Below, piece by piece: positions 11,501 to 24,873 of a DNA stretch of 64,000 nucleotides. The notes beneath the pieces are model-generated. The model did no database searches and was not told the origin of the DNA. It saw nothing but the letters and a program-made list of their open reading frames with translations. Source of the DNA: Blastomussa wellsi. Taxonomy: Eukaryota > Cnidaria > Anthozoa > Scleractinia > Plerogyridae. A program made the translations under genes and the position numbers. The stretch is taken from assembly GCA_947652115.1 (NCBI GenBank), contig OX393572.1, positions 16,474,869 through 16,538,868 on the forward strand, written 5' to 3'. Within the stretch, counting starts at the first letter, position 1. Each line of letters begins with the position of its first letter.

Positions 11501-12372
11501 GTTTTATTTAAGTTAATTATTATTATTTTTTATTACACAACCACATCGGTTCAGCTGTAATTTTAACCGTAGTGCCAGAGTATTAAAATAAAATATGCTT
11601 CTCTACCTGCTAACTAAATTATAAATTTCAACAAAAAGTAAACTTGGACCCGTTTTAGTAGTAATTAACTAAGTGTGCCAGGCAAGCAGACGTTTAGAGT
11701 TTCTTGTGGAAAGGATCAAATGACAGGTTGCGATTCAAGTTTGTTTAAAGCCCTACCCATTAAGAAGGTTTGTATATAATCATTATTTCTTTAACTTACT
11801 GGATCTCCAACTTTAGGTAAATTGCGGGATTTCTGAGGTGAAGTTTGTATTGGAGCGGGCTGCAATATAAAGATACAGGAGATGTATACTCACGTTAATC
11901 GATATCTACTAACTTATACATAACCAGCAATAATTGACAATAATTAGTTAAGAATAATTATTAATTAGTAAAGAACAGTTTTTAATTGGATGTCATTATC
12001 TGTCTGCCATAAAAATCATGTCTGTTGTACCTGCATTTGTGTTGGGCTCTGCCACGTCACATTCAATTGTTCATTGCGCTTTCTCAGTTCACCAATTTCC
12101 TCTTCCTTTTTTCTCTGCTCCAGCTTCAATCTTTCAATCTCCTTCACAAGCACGTCATGACTTTCGTCATCAGCTGCCGCTTGGTAAATCGCATCTGAAC
12201 TCACATACTCCCCATTCATTTGACCTTGTCGAAGTTTCGTATTCTCTGTACGTAGCTGGCTGATTTCTTGCCGTTGTGTCTGCTCCTTGTTTCGCAGGCG
12301 GTCTATCTCTTGTAAAAGGCGGGTTTCATTCTCATTGACTTGAAAATTTTGTGATGATGGTGTACAACCCAT
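2551..12372 (-). CDS. Lipid-anchored coiled-coil / Tudor-like / double TIR / Tudor-like protein (13 exons, 812 aa)
   Basis: Exons (minus strand): 12372-12031, 11859-11800, 10736-10482, 9972-9709, 9189-8954, 8562-8315, 7281-7175, 6199-6062, 5522-5412, 4841-4684, 3749-3551, 3178-3032, 2724-2551. Every junction has GT/AG and keeps phase. The start is the ATG in a strong context (AAAATGG); the protein begins MGCTPSSQ, a typical myristoylation plus palmitoylation signal. Residues 1-114 are Glu/Lys/Arg-rich coiled coil. About 131-290 is a Tudor-like (DUF4537-like, my inference) module with VSFNSKKLQYTINWDD, VLFPQG and HTKGEAD. TIR1 (about 300-468) starts CDIFISY and carries a PPSY motif (325-328). 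TIR2 (about 480-640) has DVFVSYCW, FRIWIDTERL and PVVPVIVG. A second Tudor-like module (640-812) repeats VSFDRQTMSYMVDWDD, VLFPQG and HTKGEAD. Glu536 in TIR2 and Glu356 in TIR1 fall where SARM1-type TIRs carry the NADase glutamate. Likely a membrane-tethered signalling or NAD-cleaving protein; the function is not established by sequence alone. Confidence 0.85.
2858..3000 (+). repeat. CCAAT-rich dispersed repeat, copy 1 (in last intron of TIR gene)
   Basis: Holds ACCAATCAGAAGT, ACCAATCGTGACTCGCG, CGTTTTCCCGCGCTTT and GATTGGTTCATTGGATTGTC in order. The same order is found at 6950-7110 (same strand) and, reversed, at 52205-52385. It lies between exons 12 and 13 of the TIR gene. Confidence 0.65.
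3225..3540. repeat. Intronic tandem repeat, about three units of 90-106 bp
   Basis: Units share CATTCAAATGAAAGCTATT, AGCAGTACTTTCATGTGGT and CTGCACAAGGTGGTTCT. The last two units are about 106 bp and closely alike; the first is shorter and more diverged. The array fills most of the intron between exons 11 and 12 of the TIR gene. Confidence 0.75.
4034..4262. mobile_element. MITE-like element in TIR-gene intron
   Basis: Terminal inverted repeats of about 19 bp (AAAGGCGGTAGCAAACGAGG on the left, its complement on the right) enclose about 190 bp with ACATTGTTGCGGACACA-like inner palindromes. No coding capacity, so it is a non-autonomous DNA element. A related copy lies at 40124-40325. A clear target-site duplication is not evident. 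Confidence 0.7.
5915..6030. repeat. Degenerate low-complexity repeat in intron
   Basis: Several imperfect copies of a TTTTACGGCTAACGGTTAA-like motif in a T-rich stretch, directly beside exon 8 of the TIR gene (6062-6199). No protein-coding signal. Confidence 0.45.
6950..7110 (+). repeat. CCAAT-rich dispersed repeat, copy 2
   Basis: ACCAATCAGAAGT, ACCAATCATGACACGCG, CGTTTTCCCGCGCTTT and GTGATTGGTTCACTGGATTG appear in the same order as at 2858-3000. It lies in the intron just downstream of exon 7 of the TIR gene. Confidence 0.65.
7922..8054. mobile_element. MITE-like palindromic element, 133 bp
   Basis: The 23-bp termini (starting GTTGTTCAAAGGGTGGATAA) are perfect inverted repeats, and a second inner inverted pair (CACTATC..GTGGA) follows. 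No coding capacity. It lies in a TIR-gene intron and touches the next element at 8058. Confidence 0.8.
8058..8265. mobile_element. MITE-like element, about 208 bp
   Basis: Inverted termini GGCCAGGCAAAATGAGGAAACA and its near-complement enclose further AAACATTGTTTC-like inner palindromes. It sits three bases from the preceding element, so the two are nested or neighbouring insertions in one intron, about 50 bp from exon 6 of the TIR gene. Confidence 0.75.
8744..8796. repeat. Inverted repeat (hairpin)
   Basis: CTGTTCCAGGCCCTCGA is matched by TCGAGGGCCTGGAACAG after an 18-base spacer: a 17-bp perfect stem within the intron between exons 5 and 6 of the TIR gene. Probably a short DNA-element remnant. 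Confidence 0.65.
9996..10140. repeat. Microsatellite, ATT/ATC/GTTATC type
   Basis: A run of TTATTG, ATT, ATC and then CGTTAT units without unique sequence, in the intron between exons 3 and 4 of the TIR gene. Confidence 0.8.
10960..11063. mobile_element. Palindromic MITE-like element
   Basis: AACAATTAGACTACGAGCCCGAGTTTTC on the left is repeated in inverse on the right as GAAAACTCGGGCTCATAGTC and so on, with a GC-rich centre. No coding content. It lies in the intron between exons 2 and 3 of the TIR gene. Confidence 0.7.
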
Positions 12373-14290
12373 TTTTAGAACCAAATTATTTAGCTGTTGT
12401 TCCTCTCAAAGAATTTTACTATTAATTTTTCTCTATTACTGTAGATTAATAAGAGATTCTTAGCCTGCCTGACAGGCCCATAGGGTTCAGCTGTCAGTCA
12501 TCACACTCTGAAAAAATGCAAAAAAAAGAAAGCTTAATTTTATCCAGAAATCACCAGGTGCCCCCGCCAGGAAACTAAATGTTCCTTTTTTCTAACATAG
12601 TGTTTGATTTTGCTGGTCTATTTCTGGTAGGAAGTGAAGGTGTGAGAGTTTGCCCCCCCCCCCTCCCCCCCAGACATAGAATTGCCCTCACAGTCAAAAA
12701 ATCCTAGGTATGGCCCTGGAAATGCCCTGCCTATGCGCAGCCTCCCTCCTTTCCAGCTTTGATACAGTAGGTGCATAAAGTATCCATCTGTGTCATACAA
12801 ATTATGCAGTTATCACGGCACTAATGACTGTCCTTTAATGAGTAAGTGTGAACAACAAAACAATAAAATCTATTTTTGTTTGAGTGAGTGGCATTTATAA
12901 CTGTTACGCCCTTCAATTTAACATGCCAACTCTGCTCAGGTTCATGGTTACGTTTTTCGCTGCCATCAATCATCAAGCAGACCTCTCAGGAAACAGAAGT
13001 TCACTAAACAGGGTCAAAAGGTCATGTCTGTCAGTATCCGTTTTGTTTGGTTCGGATTTTCAATGGTCATTGGCTGTCACCATAACTATGATTGATGGAA
13101 GTGAAGAAAGCAATCATTGGTTAGGTTTTGAACTTCAGAGTTCGCATGTTATTGAAAAGCGCAGAATAATGACTCAGTTTTAACATAAGTCTTCCAAGAT
13201 AATCAGGGTTCGTACCCCTTTTCAAAAACAAATTTCCAGGACTTTTCCAGGCCTTTTGCAGGACTCACATCAAATTTTCCAGGACTCCAAAATTCACATT
13301 AAACCCTTTTTCGTCCAAGATCCCAATATAAATTCTCCCAACTGTAAGCCTCGCATTCCTTATAAAGTTAGTTCAGAAAAATTCATTTCTTGAGTTTAAC
13401 AGATTTCCAGGACTTTCCAGGACCTGTAATCTTTTACCAGGACTTTCCAGTCCTGGAAAATGCCATAATAAAATTCCAGGACTTTCCAGGTTTTCCAGGA
13501 CCCGTACGAACCCTGGATAATAGATTATAACCCAGTACTTTTTGGCTTCAGCCAAATGACATCAAGGCCAGGATAATCAAAAGCGATCATTACTGACCTG
13601 TAAGAGAACTGTAAAACAAGTTTATGAAACAATACATGTAAATAGCAAACACAAACCTTTACCCTCTGATAGATCAAGCACGTGCCCATCGCAAATATTG
13701 AAGATACAAAGCGTGCTAATTCGATATCGGTCTTTCAGTTTAGATCTTGGACATTTACCTGACATAATTTTATCAGTTGATAAATATATAGCTAAAGTTT
13801 ACCGTATTGAAAGCGTATCTACAGTAGATCCTACGGCTTATTACAATCTATATCTTGTAACCTGAGGTAATATTAGCATACCTTTGTAATTTGAAGCATC
13901 GTTTCAGAAAATCGAACCACCGTCTTCAAAATTCTTACATCGTCAGTATTGTGCTTCGAATAGAATCGTTCGCACTGGAAGCGTTCGTAAGCCACAATAT
14001 GCCACAAAAATCCTTCCTCCTACGCACAGTTGCATAATGAGCCACGGGACAAATAACTAATTTCAATGACAATGCTTATATCCGTGGAAACCCAAATCAA
14101 ACAAACAAACCACAGCTGAATTGAAGTCCGCCATCGTCGAATACCGAATCAGTTCCGTCAGGAGGCTGGGAACTAAAGTTAGTAAATTTCAAAATGGCGG
14201 ACATAACAGCTGTGCTTACGATTTGCAGCGGCTCGTTGCAAAACATTCAATTTCCTTCCGCATCGGACAGAAATTAATACCGAAATCATA
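12373..14290. promoter_or_regulatory. Shared upstream region of the divergent TIR gene and GPATCH2
   Basis: The two start codons face away from each other across about 1.9 kb, so both promoters must lie here; no TATA box is convincing for either. The gap holds a polypyrimidine/poly-C tract near 12653-12672, the 312-bp MITE at 13204-13515, and otherwise unique AT-rich sequence. 5' untranslated exons of either gene may be hidden here and cannot be seen from sequence alone. Confidence 0.5.
13204..13515. mobile_element. 312-bp MITE with 6-bp target duplication and repeated AGGACTTTCC motifs
   Basis: The ends CAGGGTTCGTAC and GTACGAACCCTG are perfect 12-bp inverted repeats, directly flanked on both sides by GATAAT (13198-13203 and 13516-13521), a target-site duplication. 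The inside is built of TTTCCAGGA/CCAGGACTTTCCAGG units. AGGACTTTCC occurs exactly at 13409, 13439 and 13478. No coding capacity; a non-autonomous DNA transposon of unassigned superfamily. It lies about 830 bp upstream of the TIR gene start and 780 bp upstream of GPATCH2. Confidence 0.85.
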
Positions 14291-20009
<5,719 letters not shown>

Positions 20010-20226
20010 AGGTCAATTTAAAACGGAAGGAACATTTTTAATTTATTATTAAACTGGACAAAGTTATTTCTGTGTTAATAACTGATGTATAGTACATAGT
20101 TTTATTGAATGGTTTTAATCGTCATTTTGAAGTTTTCGAAAGTTTGATCCAGAAGTAAGGATCAAAATTTTTTTAATTAATAATTTACAGTAACGACGTT
20201 CAGAAAAACACGCTGCGTAATGTACC

Positions 20227-20275
20227 CTGCGAGCAGAAGTCCCTTCGATCAGATCGAAGGGACCTCTGCTCGCAG
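20227..20275. repeat. Near-perfect hairpin
   Basis: CTGCGAGCAGAAGTCCCTTC and its inverse face each other across a few bases, giving a stem of about 23 bp with one mismatch. It lies about 220 bp past the GPATCH2 stop codon and could fold in the 3' flank of its transcript, or be a small element remnant. Confidence 0.75.
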
Positions 20276-20829
20276 AGGTGAATGATGAATGAATGATGAA
20301 TCGAACGAACTTTCCGCATGTTTGTTGGATTTTCCTTCGATATGTCAACTAACCCCATCCCTACCGGGATTTTTATGATCTTTTCAGACCAGGGAAAGGG
20401 GCGGATTATAACACCCCCATCGTAACTTTAACAATAACAATCTCAGCAATGGCAATGAAACTTACAGGGTATAGGTGACATGCAACGATGGTCTCATATC
20501 ACGTGATAATTTCGTCATGATGTCCAAACTTGAATTTCTCCCCCCCCCCCCCCTCCCCCAAAAATTTTAAGGGTAGACGGGCCGAAAATGTCTTGGCACC
20601 CACCTTAATTTGAGGCCCGAAGGGACGGGAATTTTTTGGGACCCCACCTTAAAGCGAGACGACATGGCGGAGCAACACCTTACCATCAGCAAAGAAATAT
20701 TAAAATCACACCACTCTTCATTGCCAATCTTCTGGTTAAATTTTCGTTTCCTGCTTACATACAGTTGCTTTTATTATGATATGAACAAGCCTTGTTTTGT
20801 CCTCGTAATTTATTAACATTGCTGTAAGA

Positions 20830-20910
20830 GCAAAATATTTTAAGATGTCGAAATTGTCTTCAGATGCGAAAAGTTCCATTAAACGGGGAAGTTGATTTCT
20901 GGTTAGCCAA
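20830..20910 (-). pseudogene. Relic resembling the 3' flank of the FN2 genes
   Basis: The stretch with ATTTTAAGATGTCG, TTTTCAGA/GTCTTCAGATGCGAA and GTTCCATTAAAC follows the same order as 24740-24805, just past the stop of the FN2 gene at 24874. No coding exon of that family is found upstream on the minus strand; the minisatellite and LINE occupy the place. I infer a lost or rearranged gene copy. Confidence 0.4.
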
Positions 20911-21024
20911 GGGCGCTACTTGAGTCCTGCAGCAAGTGGACGATACGATTGGTGGCTAAGCTATGACAAGGTTGACGTTGAAACTGTAACATTGAGGGTG
21001 TGGTTTTTGACCTCTCAGTCCTGA

Positions 21025-21716
21025 ATAGGGTATACAGTTCAAGCGACTGTCCTAAACAGGGTATGGATATTAAAGAGTTGACGTCCTAGATAGGGTATGG
21101 ATATTAAAGAGTTGACGTCCTAAACAGGGTATGGATATTAAAGAGTTGACGTCCTAGACAGGGTATGGATATTAAAGAGTTGACGTCCTAGACAGGGTAT
21201 GGATATTAAAGAGTTGACCTCCTAGACAGGGTATGGATATTAAAGAGTTGACGTCCTAAACAGGGTATGGATATTAAAGAGTTGACGTCCTATACAGGGT
21301 ATGGATATTAAAGAGTTGACGTCCTAGACAGGGTATGGATATTAAAGAGTTGACGTCCTAAACAGGGTATGGATATTAAAGAGTTGACGTCCTATACAGG
21401 GTATGGATATTAAAGAGTTGACGTCCTAGACAGGGTATGGATATTAAAGAGTTGACGTCCTAAACAGGGTATGGATATTAAAGAGTTGACGTCCTAAACG
21501 GTATGGATTAAAGAGTTGACGTCCTAAACAGGGTATGGATATTAAAGAGTTGACATCCTAAACAGGGTATGGATATTAAAGAGTTGACGTCCTAAACAGG
21601 GTATGGATATTAAAGAGTTGACGTCCTAGACAGGGTATGGATATTAAAGAGTTGACGTCCTAGACAGGGTATGGATATTAAAGAGTTGACGTCCTAAACA
21701 GGGTATGGATATTGTT
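21025..21716 (+). repeat. 34-bp minisatellite, about 20 copies
   Basis: The unit reads GGGTATGGATATTAAAGAGT then TGACGTCCTAGACA, with A/G/T variation in the last bases (CTAAACA, CTAGACA, CTATACA). One unit near 21497 has small deletions. A single stray unit lies at 21888-21920. Copies are nearly identical, pointing to recent expansion. Units abut with no unique spacers, so it is not a CRISPR array. Confidence 0.95.
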
Positions 21717-22013
21717 GTAATATTGAACCTGTGGGGACCCCCCTACGGTTTGGGGCCCCTGACATTTTATGAGGCCGCCCTGTGGCGGATCGGGCTGTGT
21801 GCATAAACATGGCGGACTTGCCTGACTTGTTCGTTGAGTTGACATTTAGTTGCGTTTACTAAGTTTTCTATAACACTACTTACAACAGATATTAAATAGT
21901 TGACGTCCTAAACAGGGTAGATCTATCACCAGTAGACTGTACGCTGCGGCAGACAATTAGACGATTGAACTTCAGTCTTGAATAGCAGTCACTGTTTTAC
22001 GCAAGTAAGATAT

Positions 22014-22129
22014 AACAATTATTCCATGAGCCCGCGTTGGATATGAAGTGATAAAATAACCAACGAGCGCGTAGCGCGAGTTGGTTATAATCACTTCATA
22101 TCCAACAAGGGCGAATGGAATAATTGTTT
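22014..22129. mobile_element. Palindromic MITE, copy 1
   Basis: AACAATTATTCCATGAGC at the left and its inverse at the right enclose GTTGGATATGAAGTGA and its inverse. The element at 25441-25511 has the same ends and the GTTGGATATGA core, so this is a family. No coding capacity. Confidence 0.75.
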
Positions 22130-22387
22130 TAGTAAATTCTAAACCGGGTTTTGCCGCCGATTGTTATTTCCACAATTTTACAAAGCGTAAAATAAAAACT
22201 TTGGCGCACTATTTTCCATATGACGTAAAACTCCGACTATTGGCTCATAGTCGGAGTTTTTTAGCCAATCAAAAAGCTAGAAATGCAATAGTCGGAGCTG
22301 AGAATATACTAAATTTTAATAGCCGCCAATCCCCATGCATCTCGCATCAATGTCGCCAGCAGCTGGAAGGCATACCGCCATTCTCCT

Positions 22388-23345
22388 TTAACATTGTAAT
22401 CTTCTTTCCTCGCTTGCACTACATTCTGGGAGAAAAATTAAACCGGAAATGTCATTCTCAACGCATTCTAAAAAAAACAGGAAATACTTATACGGAATTA
22501 ATAATCTGGCCTGGCCAAGCACAAACAGAAGACCTGATAACAAGCTGACTTGCCTCACTCCGCGATTGAGGTTAAAAAAGGGGGCAGCAAATACATTATT
22601 TGTAACACAGCTTGAAATATCCGTGTAAAAAACTTTCACCCATCTTTTGCATGTAATCCCCTTCGGTTGAATCAAAGGTTTTCTTAAAATCTTAAAATCG
22701 ATGAAAAGGATGATACGTATGCGTAGTGAAGTCGATAACATCATAAATGAGTCTGACATTTTCGCCGATATATTGTTGACACAGCCTGTTTGATTTGGAG
22801 TTGTGATATCTGTAAGTAGTACTTTTGCTAATCTATTCGCTATTACTTTTGTTGCGATTTTGTAGTCTACGTTTAACAAAGTAACTGAGGGTGGGTTGTT
22901 TAGTACATCAGTAGATTTGTCTTGCAACGAGTAGAGAGCACACAGAATGAAAATTTTGTCGATGACACATGTATTATTCCCTATAGGTTTCCCTTGTCTG
23001 CATCAGTTAGAGGACAACTGAAATCGCCAGCAATTATAATGTTTACGTCCGCATAATTTGAAAGCCTATTCGTGATCAAAAAACGTGATCAAAAAACTGC
23101 GTTTGCTGTACCGTATCGTAGATTTTGATTAAAACCAAGTTTGTGCTGTTCATTTTTGTATCGAGAAGAATCTTCCATGACTATCTTTTTCAAATTTTAG
23201 CACGTACCATGTACTTTGATTTTTCATCACTATACGTTTCTTGTAGAAAGTTCAAATGTGCTTTTTGGTCATGTAACCATCTGAAATTAAAATTGACCTC
23301 TCACGTTTAGGGTGACAACTTCGGTATGGATTGCCATTGAATCAT
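22388..23345 (-). pseudogene. Decayed LINE: endonuclease remnant and reverse-transcriptase fragment
   Basis: On the minus strand, 23345-22985 gives pieces of an AP-endonuclease (VVTLNVRG, HLNFLQETYS, NIIIAGDFSCPLTDADK) broken by stops and frameshifts. Then 22927-22430 is an open frame with reverse-transcriptase block motifs (LLNVDYKIATKVIANRL, TPNQTG, LFIDF, GVRQ, SGLLFVLG). The region expected to hold the catalytic metal-binding motif is absent, because the match ends after LLFVLG. The order endonuclease then RT fits the L1/Tx1-like LINE group. It is 5'- and 3'-truncated and cannot be active. Confidence 0.75.
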
Positions 23346-23874
23346 CCACATTAAGTGCTACTTTTCGATTAAACACTATATTTTCTGACAATGTAATTTG
23401 GAGTGTTAGATCTTTCACTGTTGTCTTCTGGTGTATGGTGATTCTTGTTGCAAGTAAAGCGATGTAGCATAACGAAAATTAAATTAGTCGATAACAAACA
23501 TACACGTACACTGAAAGAAAAAAATACTGTTCTTTTCGCATTGCTGAAGAGAATCCTCCACATTGTTGAGGAGAACATCCTTGCAGCTTTTAAAAGAAAG
23601 AATTAAAACTGTTTCCAGAAATCTCGCCTCGTTGACTATCGTTGACCTCGTTTTTGTGGGGAATTTTTTTCGCTCAATGCTTATACAGAATTTTTTTTTC
23701 GAGTGAAACCCTCTGCACGAATTTCTTTTCCAGGCAAATATCCCTTTTAAAAAGATATTTAATACTTGCGCACGGGCTTAGAGTGATTTCATTTAACCGG
23801 TGAAACAACACCTAACAATTAATGTGTATTAGTCAAAACTAAATAAAAACAAACTAACAATCACCGTTCGATGC

Positions 23875-24030
23875 TCTACCAACTGAGGTATGAAGCCACA
23901 CATTGACCTTGCTCCCAATGTGTGGCTTCATAGCTCAGGTTCGAATCCCGTTTAAGCCTGCCATTTTATTTCAGTTGCTTAAATTGGAAATTCACTGCGA
24001 TGATCATCTATCACTTTCAGTAATTAAAGA
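23875..24030. mobile_element. SINE-like sequence with inverted tRNA-type boxes
   Basis: An antisense A-box (GCTCTACCAACTGAGG) and a sense B-box (GGTTCGAATCCC) lie on the two arms of a palindrome centred on CACACATTG..CAATGTGTGG, followed by TTGCTTAAATTGGAAATTC and ACTGCGATGATCAT. The same tail flanks the palindrome at 47640-47826. No single strand folds as a tRNA. Confidence 0.55.
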
Positions 24031-24873
24031 ATAATAAATAAAAACTAATTCAACGTGTACAATTATAAACTTCCATCTTCAATAAACAGTAGTGTTGTTA
24101 AGGGAAAAGGTCGTTTACTTCGTGGACCGATTCTTGTATGAGCACTGTGAATTCAATCGCCGCAAACTACCTTTTCGCAGATAAACGCATGTACTTATAG
24201 TATCCCTTGATCCCTGGAAAGGTCATGTAACCATATATATAAATTTGAGAAGAGCGCTTCTTCTTTCCTTTACCCAAAATCAGGTAAACCTCACTGGGGA
24301 TCCTCACTCATAAATTAAGGCCACACACATCTCGCCGCCAAATTATAATTTATTCTGTCTACAGAAATGAATTGTTACACATAACATCAGTGCTGACAAC
24401 ACAGCATTAACACTTTCGGTAACTGCATCTTAATCTCCTTTACACTTCTTGGGGAGAAATTTTTTTCCCGAGTAAAGCTTGTCGTGAAAGGGAAGACTCA
24501 ACCAGGATCAAGAAAACTGTTGTGTAAATTGACTGCCCAATGTTCCTTCAGTCGGGCACAGTTTGTCAGCGCGACAGTGCAATTCGCTCTGCAGGAATTT
24601 TTTTTTTTCACTTCTTCCTTGCAAGAATTTTTTCCGTCACATAGCCTTGCATGATTTTTTTTTATTTTCCCCATCCCCCCCCCCCCCCAATCACTTTTCT
24701 AATGGTCCGTCCCTAATGAGCCACTTCTAATCTTTCCATTTACTGTAAACTATTTTAACATGTCGTAATCGTTTTCAGAGGCGAACGGTTCCATTAAACA
24801 ATGAAGCTGACTACATGACACCAATCCGAGTCGGTTTGTCGAGGACGGCTTGGATCAGTCTCAGTGCGATCAC

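Larger units (their letters stand above)
20010..24873. other. Repeat-rich intergenic region, no intact gene
   Basis: Between the GPATCH2 stop and the first FN2 gene lie a hairpin (20227), a relic of an FN2-gene 3' flank (20830), a 34-bp minisatellite (21025), a palindromic MITE (22014), a decayed LINE (22390-23345) and a SINE-like palindrome (23875). No open frame has exon-like support. A palindrome CTCCGACTATTGGCTCATAGTCGGAG is at about 22230-22258. Confidence 0.6.

Noticed and set aside
12382..12384. An earlier start of the TIR gene at an in-frame TTG
   Set aside because: TTG is not a usual start in animals. The ATG four codons later has a strong context and yields the lipidation motif.
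21025..21716. CRISPR array
   Set aside because: The units abut directly with no unique spacers, and the host is a eukaryote. It is a minisatellite.
22081..22548. 155-codon plus-strand open frame
   Set aside because: It runs through a MITE and antisense to the LINE reverse transcriptase. No protein motif is seen.
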